The notes: generated from the sequence alone by a model not told the origin. A stretch of DNA of 64,000 nt from Embleya sp051903075 (GCF_051903075.1 NZ_CP182423.1:3906001-3970000), one strand, 5' to 3'; positions 1 through 9,247 are shown, counted from the first letter of the stretch. Numbers and translations are program-made.

Positions 1-210
1 GCCTACGGACGAGACCCCCTCGCTCGAGTCGTCGGCGCGTTCATCGCCGCCAACTCGAGAACGGCCTACACCGAGGGTGAGCTGTCCTGCCTGGCCGCAC
101 TCGTCGCCACAGCCGTCGACACGGCACTCATCGAATGGAGCGGCTCGGACGAGACACAGCCGGCGAGGTACGTCGACGACTGCCTGGGCTTCATCCTTCC
201 GATTCTCTGA
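1..210 (+). CDS. TetR-family regulator, C-terminal end (5' end outside window)
   Basis: The first 69 codons are open from the window edge to a TGA at 208-210. The peptide (AYGRDPLARVVGAFIAANSR..., ending GFILPIL) has the helical, hydrophobic-patterned look of a TetR ligand-binding C-terminal domain with the usual short tail, and codon third positions are G/C-rich. The DNA-binding N-terminus is not in the window, so the family call rests on the C-terminal pattern alone. It precedes the minus-strand biosynthetic operon and converges on it, so it could be a cluster regulator, but that is inference. Confidence 0.45.
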   Translation, partial: AYGRDPLARVVGAFIAANSRTAYTEGELSCLAALVATAVDTALIEWSGSDETQPARYVDDCLGFILPIL

Positions 211-689
211 CCCGGCGCGCCGCCGAGGCGAAGGGTCCCGCCCGCCCGGGCCGGGTCGACCCGGAGCGGGGCCCGCCTCCGGTCGGCCACAGCGACGGAT
301 CCGCCCCGAGCCGCGGATTCCGGCGGTGCGAAGTCCCGCCCGCTTCGTATCGCGGTGCTCGAGCTCGGCAGTCGGGCGGGGCCGCCGGCCGGCTCGGGGA
401 CGGCCTCACGGGTGATGGAACGAGGTCTCCCGCATGGCCGTCGAAGGTCGACACCTTTGTCGTGTGCCCCCTTCTCCCTCTCGGCTGCCGCGAATTGCCG
501 TTGGCACGCGTACAGCGTGCGCGACACCTCATGCGACATCGATGGCCTCATTCAAGTGGGTGAGCCGACAGAACCCGGCTGTGCGAAGCGAGAGTCGGCC
601 ATGGGCAGGGACACGGCGGCGAGCCGTCCCACTTCGGGGAAGGCGCCCGGTGGGGCGCGAGTTCCGACTCCCTTACACGCCTGCGACAG
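211..689. other. Intergenic, no gene recognised
   Basis: This stretch lies between the convergent ends of the TetR-type gene and the reductase gene. It holds only overlapping GC-rich open frames without family-like sequence. I see no RNA gene or clear hairpin terminator. Confidence 0.4.
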
Positions 690-1688
690 TCAGCCCACGA
701 GCAGGATCTTGCCCGTGCCCGCGCGCGATTCGGCGTGTCGGACGGCGTTGCCGACGTCCGCGAGGTCGTGGCGACCCGCGACGGGCGCGTCCAGGTGGTG
801 GTGTGTCAATTGGTCGGTCACCGTGCGAACGAGTTCGCCGATTTCCTCGGAGGTCATGGTTTTCATGCGTTCGGGCAGCCAGAAACCCTCGAGGTTGATG
901 CCGTGGAAGACCAGCGAGTCGGGTGGGACCGCGATGTCGGATCCCGAGAGCATGCCGTAGACGATCATCCGTCCGCCGTCGCGCACGCAGTCCAGCGCGA
1001 GTCGGCCGGTGGCGCCCCCGACCGCGTCGAGCGCGGCTGTGACGCCCCCGACTCCGGCGAAGACCGCGATCTGCTCACGGGCCCGCTCCGGGGGGTCGGC
1101 GAGGACTTCCACCGAATCGTCGTCCGACGGGGCCGGGCGGTCGTGACGTCGGCGGACCAGACCGACGCACCGGATGTCTCGTCGTCGCGCCAACGCCGTG
1201 ATCATCCGACCCACCGTGGAGGTGGCGGCGGTCTGGAGGAGCACGTCACCCGCGGCCAAGCCCAGGTCGTCCAAGAGCAGGTTCGCGGTCATCGGGTTGA
1301 CGGTCATCTGGCAGGCGAGGTCGTCCGACAGACAGTCGGGGATCTCGATCACGTCGGCGACGGACACGTTGAGGTACTTCCGCCAGGTTCCGTCGGCGGA
1401 CACCGCCACGCGGCTCCCCGGCCGCAGGTCCACGTCGGCACCCGCCTTGTCCACGACCCCCGCTCCCTCGAAACCCACCGGGGCGACCGGTGGGGCGCCC
1501 GGCGCGAGCGGCCCGAAACGGGCCGCCCGGCCGTAGCGTCCGCGAATCCACAGCAGGTCCGAGGGATTGATGGGGCGCGCCGTCAGGCGTACGCGGACCT
1601 CACCCGGGAGAGGGTCGGTCGGCTCGGCTTCGATCACGGACAGCACGTCGGCGGGTTCCCCGTGCTCTCGGAAGACGACGGTACGCAT
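690..1688 (-). CDS. Medium-chain zinc-less NADPH reductase (quinone/enoyl reductase type)
   Basis: This 332-aa protein belongs to the medium-chain dehydrogenase/reductase superfamily. The N-terminal GroES-like part has the typical sequence RPINPSDLLWIRGRYG followed by GFEGAGVV. The Rossmann part has LLQTAATSTVGRM, which is the pattern of 2-enoyl-CoA/quinone reductases that bind NADPH and lack catalytic zinc; no zinc-ligand Cys cluster is visible. Its ATG overlaps the stop of the upstream HisF-like gene (TGATG, around 1686-1690), so it is probably translationally coupled as the last gene of the operon. A likely role is reduction of an enone or enal made by the pathway. The substrate cannot be read from sequence. 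Confidence 0.85.
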   Translation of the reverse strand: MRTVVFREHGEPADVLSVIEAEPTDPLPGEVRVRLTARPINPSDLLWIRGRYGRAARFGPLAPGAPPVAPVGFEGAGVVDKAGADVDLRPGSRVAVSADGTWRKYLNVSVADVIEIPDCLSDDLACQMTVNPMTANLLLDDLGLAAGDVLLQTAATSTVGRMITALARRRDIRCVGLVRRRHDRPAPSDDDSVEVLADPPERAREQIAVFAGVGGVTAALDAVGGATGRLALDCVRDGGRMIVYGMLSGSDIAVPPDSLVFHGINLEGFWLPERMKTMTSEEIGELVRTVTDQLTHHHLDAPVAGRHDLADVGNAVRHAESRAGTGKILLVG

Positions 1689-2491
1689 CAGTGGCCCGGC
1701 CGGTACAGGCTGTCGGCGAGAAGGAAGTCCCTGATCTCGGCCACGGAGTGTTTGCCGTCATGGACCATCTTGTTGACCAGTACGTAGGTGGCGTGGCCGG
1801 CGCGGAGAGCGTCGCGCAGATGCTGGAGCGTGCCGCATCCTCCGGAGGCGATGACCGGCAGTCCGGAGGCCTCGGCCACGGCACGGGTCAGGGCGAGATC
1901 GAAGCCCTGCCCGGTTCCCTCGCGGTCGATGCTGTTCGCCAGGATCGCGCCGACCCGCAGGCCGGCGAATCGGCCCGCCATGGACGTGGCCGTGGCTCCG
2001 GAGGGCTGCTCGCCGTCGCGGACGTACGCCTCCCACTGGTCGGGGCCCGTCCGCCTGCCGTTGATGACGCCCATGACGCGTTCCCCACCGTATTCGCCCA
2101 CGGCCGCTTCCACGGTCTGCGGGTCGTCCACCATCGCGGTGCTGAGGGACACGACGTCCGCGCCGGCCGCGAGCAGGTCTCCCAGGTGCTGCACGGACGG
2201 GAGGCGACCGTGCTCGACGGAGACCAGCAGATCGACTCCGACCTCTTTGATCCCGCGCAGCAAGTCGGGGAGGTAGTCGATGTCCTCCCACGTGTCGAAG
2301 ACGTCGAGGAAAACCTTCCGGGCGTCGCCGGCGGCGTATGCCCGGGTGATCTCGACGACGTCCGACGGGTTGCGCAGGCCGGGTATCGCGGACGGCTCGG
2401 TGGTGGCGCCGCGGGAGACGTCGATACAGGGGATGACGAGGTCGCCGATGTGGGCCTCGCGGTTGTGGAACGCGGGAGTGGGGGTGGTCAT
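1688..2491 (-). CDS. HisF-like TIM-barrel protein in a biosynthetic operon
   Basis: This 267-aa protein aligns end to end with HisF, the cyclase subunit of imidazole-glycerol-phosphate synthase. The first catalytic Asp is kept (IPCIDV), as are the later barrel motifs (ANSIDREGTG, LPVIASGGCG). Two functional features differ. The strand carrying the second catalytic Asp (VVVAIDAKR in Thermotoga HisF, Asp130) reads VMGVINGRR, so Asp is Asn. The Gly-rich phosphate loop (VGGGI) reads VSVEHG. No HisH glutaminase is nearby. The ATG at 2491 overlaps the upstream FAD-enzyme stop (ATGA), and its own stop overlaps the next gene, so an in-frame extension upstream is rejected as the start. It is probably a repurposed HisF homologue acting on another substrate, which is inference. 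Confidence 0.85.
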   Translation of the reverse strand: MTTPTPAFHNREAHIGDLVIPCIDVSRGATTEPSAIPGLRNPSDVVEITRAYAAGDARKVFLDVFDTWEDIDYLPDLLRGIKEVGVDLLVSVEHGRLPSVQHLGDLLAAGADVVSLSTAMVDDPQTVEAAVGEYGGERVMGVINGRRTGPDQWEAYVRDGEQPSGATATSMAGRFAGLRVGAILANSIDREGTGQGFDLALTRAVAEASGLPVIASGGCGTLQHLRDALRAGHATYVLVNKMVHDGKHSVAEIRDFLLADSLYRPGH

Positions 2492-3774
2492 GGTGTCGCC
2501 TTCCGGGGTGGGGTGAGTATTGCCAGGCGGGGGTTGTCGGGGGCCAGCACCCGTGCCACGTCCACGGCCGTGACCATGGCCGATTCCTGGGTTGGGACCT
2601 GCGTCATGACGTGACCGGCGAAGTACAGGTCGCCGTGGCCCTGGAGTTCGCGGAGTCGACGTTGCGCGGCGAACATCGCCGGGAGCGGCAACAGGGTGCG
2701 AAACCCGGCCCGGGCGAGGAGGCGACGCGGCAGGCTTTCGCGGTGGTCGAGTCGGCTGACGAAGGCTTCGCCGCCGTCGTCGAATCGACGTCGGACGGTA
2801 CTCGGTGCCCAGGCACCGTCGACGGTGATGTTCGTCGTGGATCGGTGCAGGGGGTCGGGACAGAGGTAACACGGATCCAGGTGCACGCCGTGAGCGATGT
2901 CCGCGTAGCGGTATGCGGAGAGCGCGCGGCGTGCCATGTCCGCTTCCGGCAGGTCCCGCAGCGCCTCGGCGGCGGCATCGGCCGGAACGGCCAGGACGAT
3001 CGTGTCCACGGTATGGGTGTCGCCCCGACTGTCGATCATCGCCAGTCGATCGCCCACGCGGCGGATGTGCCGCAGCGCGGCGCCAGGGCGCAGGTCCGCG
3101 GTGTCGAGTCGGGCCGCCAGTCGGCGGGCCACGTCCTGCATGCCCTCGCGCAGGGTCTGCGTGGTCGGTGTCGTGCCCGCCGGCGCGTCACTTGCGAACA
3201 CGGCCGCCGTCGCCCGCGCGGACAGCGTCGACGCCCGGGGCAGATCACAAGCCCAGAGCGATGAGGGCAGGGCGTAGACCACGTTTTCCTTCACCGTCGC
3301 GGGTAGCGACCACGGCTCCACGACGTCGCGCAGCGGAACCGCCCAGTCCAGGTCCCGGGCGATCCAGTCGGCGGCCTCGCGCACGAGCATGGCGATCGCT
3401 TGCCGCGCGTCCGCGGTCGAAGGGTCGCTCTGCGCCGTCTTGTCGCCGCCCGGTGCGGTCAGGGGGCCTCGGAACAGCGGGAGTTCCCGCCCGGCCTGCG
3501 CGATGGTGTAGGTCGCCGGGGTAGTGATCCAATCGTCCTCGGCCAGTCCGAGGTTGCGAGTCAGGCTCTGGAAGAGCGTGAACGCCTCCAACGGCACGCC
3601 GTGCACGCCCAGGTCGATCACCCGCGTGGCGCCACCCGCGTCGACGAACCGCCGCGAACACAGGTTCCCACCGATGTCGTCCCGGGCTTCGAGTACGACG
3701 CTGTCGTGGGTTCCGTCGATCAGCCAGGCCAGGGTCAGCCCGGCGATACCCGCCCCCGCGATACCGATTCTCAC
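2488..3774 (-). CDS. FAD-dependent amine oxidase/protoporphyrinogen oxidase-like enzyme
   Basis: This is about 428 aa from a GTG start at 3774. The N-terminus is a dinucleotide-binding fold, VRIGIAGAGIAGLTLAW, followed by an acidic residue at the end of the second strand (VVLEARDDIGG), as in HemY/amine-oxidase-type flavoenzymes. A C-terminal segment, LYFAGHVMTQVPTQESA, corresponds to the second FAD contact of this family. The stop overlaps the start of the HisF-like gene. A related but distinct enzyme is encoded at 7973-9247, so the operon has two FAD oxidoreductases that may act sequentially, for example as an amine or ring desaturase. Upstream in-frame codons lack family similarity, so the GTG start directly before the glycine motif is preferred. 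Confidence 0.85.
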   Translation of the reverse strand: MRIGIAGAGIAGLTLAWLIDGTHDSVVLEARDDIGGNLCSRRFVDAGGATRVIDLGVHGVPLEAFTLFQSLTRNLGLAEDDWITTPATYTIAQAGRELPLFRGPLTAPGGDKTAQSDPSTADARQAIAMLVREAADWIARDLDWAVPLRDVVEPWSLPATVKENVVYALPSSLWACDLPRASTLSARATAAVFASDAPAGTTPTTQTLREGMQDVARRLAARLDTADLRPGAALRHIRRVGDRLAMIDSRGDTHTVDTIVLAVPADAAAEALRDLPEADMARRALSAYRYADIAHGVHLDPCYLCPDPLHRSTTNITVDGAWAPSTVRRRFDDGGEAFVSRLDHRESLPRRLLARAGFRTLLPLPAMFAAQRRLRELQGHGDLYFAGHVMTQVPTQESAMVTAVDVARVLAPDNPRLAILTPPRKATP

Positions 3775-3856
3775 CGCGCCTCCTCGTGTCCGTCGAATCG
3801 TCGGTCGGCGACCGGGCGCCGAGGCGGCGCCTTGCCTCCGAACCACTCGGTGGTGT

Positions 3857-4504
3857 TCACACGGCGGCCGCGGCGCGCCAGAAGTCGGCGACGCTGTCGT
3901 CCAACAGGCGGGCACACAGGAGGGCTTCGTCGGGGTCGTCGCCTCGGTCGAGACCGTCCTGGACGACCTCCAGCGCGAGGCGACACAATTCCTCGGGGCT
4001 GTCGTCCTCGTAGTAGGACAGGAACTCGTCCGGCACCTTCGGGCCCTCGGCCCGCACCCGTGCGACCAGTTCGGCACACCCGGAGAAGTAGCAGGTCAGG
4101 TCGGCGTACGAGGACATTCCCGTGGCCGCCTGTGATCCCTGGACCGCCACCCAGGAGACGACACCGTCGAAGGTGTACGTCGCGCTCTCGGGCGGCCAGA
4201 ACTTCATCTCCGTCGGGTCCAGGCCCAGGGCCCGTGCGCACTCGTCCAGCTTGGGGGACGCGTCGTAGACCAGGCGGGCCAGTTGCAGGTACAGGTCGGC
4301 GGCGGGGCGGCGCGGGAAGCGGGAGAGCATCGTGCCGTAGGCCGCCAGTTCCGTGCGGTGGCACTGGGCTTCGGTGCCGGTCAGGCGCCGCAGGTGCTCC
4401 AGGGTCAACTTCGTGTCGGCGGCCAGCAGGGCGTTGGGGATGGGGTGGGCGAGGCGCCGGTTCTCGACTTCCTCGACGAGTCGTGCGGCGTCGATGTGGG
4501 TCAT
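3857..4504 (-). CDS. All-helical protein of unknown function, possibly heme-oxygenase/TenA-like fold
   Basis: This 215-aa protein is predominantly helical and acidic (for example SKLDECARALGLDP-like and EFLSYYEDDSPEELCRLALEVV stretches). It sits between the NRPS-like gene (73 nt upstream) and an FAD enzyme (82 nt downstream) in the same orientation, so it is very likely part of the pathway. The architecture resembles TenA/PqqC/heme-oxygenase-like helical proteins. I see only one Glu-x-x-x-His cluster (TEAQCHRTE) and no later His/Asp/His set, so it does not look like a complete diiron oxygenase. It could be a helper protein or a cofactor-free enzyme. Family assignment is tentative. Confidence 0.6.
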   Translation of the reverse strand: MTHIDAARLVEEVENRRLAHPIPNALLAADTKLTLEHLRRLTGTEAQCHRTELAAYGTMLSRFPRRPAADLYLQLARLVYDASPKLDECARALGLDPTEMKFWPPESATYTFDGVVSWVAVQGSQAATGMSSYADLTCYFSGCAELVARVRAEGPKVPDEFLSYYEDDSPEELCRLALEVVQDGLDRGDDPDEALLCARLLDDSVADFWRAAAAV

Positions 4505-4577
4505 CGGGGATCTCCTGATTCGTTGCGTGTGGTGGACGAACCGCGCGCTCTCGCGCGTCGGGCCCGGACGGTTGCGG

Positions 4578-7500
4578 TCAGTGCTTTTCGGGTGGCGGTG
4601 CGAGGTATCCGGTGCGGCGGAACTCGCGCAGGTAGGTGTCCAGCAACTCCGCGTCCACGGGCGGGCAGGCCAGGCCGCTGTCGGCGAGCGCCGCTGTGGC
4701 GTTGTGGCGACCGAAGGTGGGGAAGGTGCCGTCGGTGTACATCTGCTTGATCGTGACGTCGCTGTCGTGGGCGGGCTCGACGAACATGGCCACGTACGGG
4801 GCCATGGGATGGTCGGGCAGTTGCGCGGTGAGATCGGCGAGCATCCCGCTCCAGGCGTCGTAGGGCATGGTGCGTACCGGGTAGCCCATGGCGACCAAAC
4901 GCTCGACCAGCAGCGGCAGTCGGGCGTCGTGCGGGTTGGTGATGTGGTAGACGCGACCGTCGGGTTCCTGGTGGGTGACGATGTGCACGATCGCCTCGGC
5001 GGTGTAGTCCACGGGCACGAAATCCAGGGGCAGGCCCATGTCCGGCGCGAGCCCGGTCTCGGCGATGGTGCGGAAGAGCGCGCACATCATCGTGTCGGTG
5101 TTCCACACGCCGCGATCGCGAGTGCCGGTGATCTCGTAGGGCCGGTGGATGGCCACCGGTAGACCACGCCGGCCGGCCTCGACGATCAGTTTCTCGGCGA
5201 CCCACTTGGTCTCGGGGTAGCCCAGGGAGATGCGGTCGGCGTGGTCGAGCGGGGTGTCCTCCTCGACGTGTTCGATGCCGGCGGTGCCGAAGCCCGCGAT
5301 CACCGCGATGCTGGAGATGTAGTGGACCGGCTTGAGGATGTGCTCGCCCGCCAATTCCAGGACGGTACGGGTTCCCCCGACGTTGATCGGCGCCAACGCC
5401 GCATACGGGTAGGCGAAGTTGACGCGCGAACCGCAGTGCACGATCAGGTCGATCCCGCGGGCCAGGTCGCTCCAGGCGTCGTCGGGAAGGCCGAAGTGGG
5501 GTTCGGCGAGTTCGCCGGGCACGGGGACGACACGGTCCGTCAGCGGTTCGGGGTCCACGCCGTGCCGCCGCATCCGGGCGGCCAGGCGGTCGAGGGCCTC
5601 GTGCGCGTCGTCCGCGCGGATCAGGCAGTGCACCCGTTCCACTCCCGCGCCCAGGAGTTGCTCGACGAGGTGTACGCCCAGGAAACCGGTCGCTCCGGTG
5701 AGGAACACCTGCCGAGGGTTTCGTGCACGCGTGGACGCGGGCGCGTCGAAGCGCAGTTCGGGAGCGAGTCGGGCCTCCGCGGCGAAGTCGACGGGCGTGT
5801 CGTCGTGCGCTCGTCCCTCGTGCAACGCGTGCACCGCGGCGGCGAAGTCGGCCAGGGACGGGTCGCCGACCAGGTCACGGATCATCGTGCGGCCGTATCC
5901 GGCGGCTATGTGGAGCCGTTCGCGAAGAGCGGCGGTGATCCGCGTGGCACGCAGGGATGTGCCGCCCAACGCGACGAACGTGTCGTCGCGGGTCACCACG
6001 TCGGCGTCCAGGACGTCGCGCCACACTTGGGCTACGACCTGTTCCCATTCGCCGCGCGGTTCCTCGTCGCCGGTGCCCGGCGTCGATGCCGGCGCCGACA
6101 ACTCGGCGAGTTCGCCTCGGTCGATCTTGCCGCTGGTGGTCAAGGGCAGACGATCGACCACGGTGATGCGGTTGGGGACCATGTAGGTGGGGAGCCGGTC
6201 GCGCACGTGCTCGTGCAGGCGTTGCGCGAGCCGCCGCCGTTCCCGGTCGGAATGTGCCACGACTGCGGCCACCAACACCTCGCCGGCGCCCTCGCCCACG
6301 ATGCCCACGGCGGCCTGTCGCACGCGTGCGTGGGCCGACAACACCGCCTCGACCTCGTCCAGTTCCACTCGGTAGCCGCGCAGCTTGACCTGGCGGTCGC
6401 GGCGCCCCAGGTACTCGAGCGCCCCGTCCTCGCGCCACCGCGCCATGTCGCCGGTGCGGTAGAGGCGCGAGCGCACCTCGCGGGGCGTCCACGGGTCCTC
6501 GACGAAGCGTTCCGCCGTCTTCTCCGGGTCGTTGAGATAGCCCAGCGCGACGCCGTCGCCGCCCACCCACAACTCGCCTGTCCGGCCGGGGTCGGCGATC
6601 GTCCCGTCGTCTCGGACCACGTAGGACGTCGAGCCCGCGACGTTGACCCCGATGGGTACGTTCTCCGCCCGCGCGGACAACTCGTCGACCCGGTGGGTCG
6701 TGGACAGCGAGGAATTCTCGGTGGGCCCGTAGCCGTTGAGGAGCATTCCCGGTCGGCCGTGGCGCAGCACGGCCCGCACGGCACGCGGCCCGACCGTGTC
6801 GCCGCCCACGATCAGGCAGCGCAGGCCGGCGAACATCTCCGGCGCGACGTGCGCGTGTTGGTGGAACAGCCCGGCGCTCAGCCACGTCACGCTGATCCGC
6901 GCGTCGCGCAGCACGCTCTCCAGCGCCTTGGAATCCAACAGATCCTCGTCGCGGGCGACGACCAGACAGGCGCCGTTGAGCAGAGTGGCGAACATTTCGA
7001 GACAGGAGACGTCGAAGGTCGGATTCGTGGTCGCGAGCCACCGGTCCCCGGGCAGGACACGAAGGTCACCGGTGTCGCGGGCCAGCCTCGTCTGGCCGCG
7101 ATGGGGACACACCACACCCTTGGGCGCGCCGGTGGAACCGGAGGTGTAGATGATGTAGGCCGCCTCGCCCGCGCCGCGTCCACGCCACCATTGCTCGTCG
7201 GCTCGGTCGGACGCGGCGAACAACTCGTCGATGCCTACGACGGCGACGCCGTCGGGTACTTCGATGCGCGCGCCGGGCGCGCACACCGCCGTGCGGACGT
7301 CGGCGTCGGTGAGGATCTGCGCGATGCGGTCGGCGGGATAGGAGGGATCGACGGGCAGGTACACGGCACCCGCGTACAGGATCGCGAGGGTCGCGGCCAC
7401 CGCGTCCGCGGAGCGACCGATCAGCACGGCGACGTGGTCCGCGTTCGTCACGCCGCGCGCCCGCAGGCCCGTGGCGCCGCGGCGAACCCGCTCTCCCAGC

Positions 7501-7670
7501 TCGCGGTAGCTCCAGCCTCCGTCGACCCATTCGACGGCGGGCGAGTCGGGGCGCGCGGAGACCTGCTCCGCGAAGAGCGCCGGGATGCCGGCATCGCGCG
7601 GGTAGTCCGTGCGCGGACGGTTTCGGATACGGGCGTGCTCGGGACACGGGGGCTGATGTGAGGTGACCAT
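4578..7670 (-). CDS. NRPS-like adenylation - carrier - thioester reductase protein
   Basis: The protein is about 1030 aa with three domains. The adenylation domain (about residues 25-520) shows YIIYTSGSTGAPKG near 172-185, the YRTGDMARW motif, QVKLRGYRVELDEVE and a final TTSGKIDRGEL lysine motif. A carrier domain follows with the phosphopantetheine Ser in FVALGGTSLRA. The C-terminal reductase has VFLTGATGFLGVHL (NADPH binding) and the catalytic YPETK. Such proteins activate a carboxylic or amino acid, tether it and release it reductively as an aldehyde or alcohol. The start at 7670 (MVTSHQ) is chosen because AGGAG lies six to ten bases upstream; an ATG ten codons earlier has no such site. No condensation domain is present, so it acts on one substrate at a time. 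It is the core enzyme of the operon. Confidence 0.93.
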   Translation of the reverse strand: MVTSHQPPCPEHARIRNRPRTDYPRDAGIPALFAEQVSARPDSPAVEWVDGGWSYRELGERVRRGATGLRARGVTNADHVAVLIGRSADAVAATLAILYAGAVYLPVDPSYPADRIAQILTDADVRTAVCAPGARIEVPDGVAVVGIDELFAASDRADEQWWRGRGAGEAAYIIYTSGSTGAPKGVVCPHRGQTRLARDTGDLRVLPGDRWLATTNPTFDVSCLEMFATLLNGACLVVARDEDLLDSKALESVLRDARISVTWLSAGLFHQHAHVAPEMFAGLRCLIVGGDTVGPRAVRAVLRHGRPGMLLNGYGPTENSSLSTTHRVDELSARAENVPIGVNVAGSTSYVVRDDGTIADPGRTGELWVGGDGVALGYLNDPEKTAERFVEDPWTPREVRSRLYRTGDMARWREDGALEYLGRRDRQVKLRGYRVELDEVEAVLSAHARVRQAAVGIVGEGAGEVLVAAVVAHSDRERRRLAQRLHEHVRDRLPTYMVPNRITVVDRLPLTTSGKIDRGELAELSAPASTPGTGDEEPRGEWEQVVAQVWRDVLDADVVTRDDTFVALGGTSLRATRITAALRERLHIAAGYGRTMIRDLVGDPSLADFAAAVHALHEGRAHDDTPVDFAAEARLAPELRFDAPASTRARNPRQVFLTGATGFLGVHLVEQLLGAGVERVHCLIRADDAHEALDRLAARMRRHGVDPEPLTDRVVPVPGELAEPHFGLPDDAWSDLARGIDLIVHCGSRVNFAYPYAALAPINVGGTRTVLELAGEHILKPVHYISSIAVIAGFGTAGIEHVEEDTPLDHADRISLGYPETKWVAEKLIVEAGRRGLPVAIHRPYEITGTRDRGVWNTDTMMCALFRTIAETGLAPDMGLPLDFVPVDYTAEAIVHIVTHQEPDGRVYHITNPHDARLPLLVERLVAMGYPVRTMPYDAWSGMLADLTAQLPDHPMAPYVAMFVEPAHDSDVTIKQMYTDGTFPTFGRHNATAALADSGLACPPVDAELLDTYLREFRRTGYLAPPPEKH

Positions 7671-7972
7671 GGAATCTCCTGCGAAAATGAAAAAGCTCAT
7701 GGAAAATGCAGGTCTCGACGCGTCCGGAGGAAAGCGTCGGCAGCCGGATCCGGATCACGGCGCGCGGTTTCGCATGTGCAGGTCGGCGTAACCCGGAAGG
7801 CGACTGAATTTCGATCATGAATTCCCGGATGGATGCCGTTGGTACGCCTGACGTCCTTCGATCCGCCGCGACCCGAGCAATTGATCGACAATCGGACGCT
7901 GCGAATCGCCGAAGATGCCGAATCGCAAATCGGAAATCGCGAAACCTCCTCCCGGCGAACCGGGGCGGCCGG
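7671..7972 (-). promoter_or_regulatory. Leader/spacer upstream of the NRPS-like gene
   Basis: This 302-bp gap between the two longest cluster genes is less GC-rich than its surroundings. It contains an AGGAGATT ribosome-binding site next to 7670 and a run of repeated AATCGC/AAATCG words around 7905-7945. It may hold an internal promoter for the NRPS-like gene. No coding sequence is recognised. Confidence 0.3.
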
Positions 7973-9247
7973 TCAGTGCCGGGAGGGATCGGCGGCGACC
8001 ACGGCCAATCGGTCGCCGCGGGTGACCAGCGGACGCACCGCCCGGATCGCCGAGCGCACCGCGCTCTCCTGGCTGTCGGCATCCCCGAGATGGCTGCCCG
8101 CGAAGTACACGCCGTGACGGCCCTGATGGGTCGCGAGCACCCGGGCGGCAAGGACCCCGGCAACGGTGGGGCGAAGTTGGCGAAAGTCCGCGCGGGCGAT
8201 GACGTCCTCGGGCTCGGCGCGGTGGGTGATCCAACTCTTGAACACCTCGGTGCCCAGGACGGGTCCCAGCCGAACGGTGCTCTCGGCCCATCGGTCGTCC
8301 GTGGTGACGCAGGTGGTGGACCAGTACGCCCGGTCGGCGGGCATGTGTGCCGGATCGCGGTGCAGGGCCACCGTGGTGGGGACGTAGTCGAACGCCGCCA
8401 GCGGCTCCGCCGAGGGCTTCAGTTCGAAACAACCCGCGATGAGGTCCAGGGCTCGGGGAGCCGAGGTCGCGACGACGACCGCGTCGTATGCGCTCGTGGT
8501 GGCCGCGTCGAGCAGGCATGGGTGCCCGTCCCCGACGTCGATGGCACGCACGGGTGCGCCGACTCGGACGTCGCTGCCCAGGGAGTCGGCGATGCGGGAG
8601 ACGAGTTCCCCCAGACCGTTCGCCAGAAGGTGCCAGATCGGGGCGGCGTCCGGGTGCTTGGGCGACGCGCCCGTGATCCAGCCGGCCACCGCTCGTGCGG
8701 GTATCTCGGCGGCCTGGTCCACGGTGCAGCCGACGAGGGACGCGCACCAGGACAGAAAGGTGTTCCGCACCTCGTCCACCGGCAGTTCCCGCGCGGCGGC
8801 GAGGTCGCCCACCGTGGTGGTGACCGGCCCGTTCTCGGCCTCCAGTCGTGCCGTAGCGGTGAGCAGTTCCGTGAACGTGCGTGCCGCCGGACCCGACACC
8901 GGTGTACGGCCGTCGGTCGCCGCGGCCGAGGAGTCGGGGGTGACCAGCGTCGGCATCGCCCGACCCGCCCGCGAAAGCGTCGTGGACAACGGGACGTCCA
9001 AGGTGTGGTCAACGCTCAGCCCCAGGGCCCGACGCAGCGCCGTGTGGCACGGGTACGCCGTCGGGGACAGCAATTGGGCACCGAGATCCACCGTGACCGG
9101 GCCGTCCCCGGCGCCGCCGAACGTGGCGGTGCGAATGTTGCCACCGATGCGATCGGCGGCCTCGTACACGGTGACCTGATGCTCCTCGTCCAGCAACCAG
9201 GCGGCGGTCAGCCCGGCGATGCCCGCTCCGATGACGGCGATCCGCAT
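7973..9247 (-). CDS. Second FAD-dependent protoporphyrinogen oxidase-like enzyme
   Basis: This 424-aa flavoenzyme starts MRIAVIGAGIAGLTAAWLLD, continues to the acidic VYEAADRIGGNIRT motif, and ends with GVYFAGSHLGDADSQESA, the second FAD-binding segment. The overall order and length match the HemY/amine oxidase superfamily. It is related to the 2488-3774 product but clearly diverged. It is the first gene of the operon. A strong Shine-Dalgarno-like GGGGAGA lies 5-11 bases before the ATG, which fixes the start. Having two such enzymes in one cluster suggests two oxidation steps or a heteromeric enzyme (inference). Confidence 0.87.
   Translation of the reverse strand: MRIAVIGAGIAGLTAAWLLDEEHQVTVYEAADRIGGNIRTATFGGAGDGPVTVDLGAQLLSPTAYPCHTALRRALGLSVDHTLDVPLSTTLSRAGRAMPTLVTPDSSAAATDGRTPVSGPAARTFTELLTATARLEAENGPVTTTVGDLAAARELPVDEVRNTFLSWCASLVGCTVDQAAEIPARAVAGWITGASPKHPDAAPIWHLLANGLGELVSRIADSLGSDVRVGAPVRAIDVGDGHPCLLDAATTSAYDAVVVATSAPRALDLIAGCFELKPSAEPLAAFDYVPTTVALHRDPAHMPADRAYWSTTCVTTDDRWAESTVRLGPVLGTEVFKSWITHRAEPEDVIARADFRQLRPTVAGVLAARVLATHQGRHGVYFAGSHLGDADSQESAVRSAIRAVRPLVTRGDRLAVVAADPSRH

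Noticed and set aside
3857..4504. Helical cluster protein as a heme-oxygenase-like diiron N-oxygenase, as in pvf/ham-type pathways with an A-T-R enzyme
   Set aside because: Only one Glu/His cluster is visible. The later His-x-x-x-Asp-x-x-His ligands expected for that family are missing, so I kept it as an unknown helical protein.
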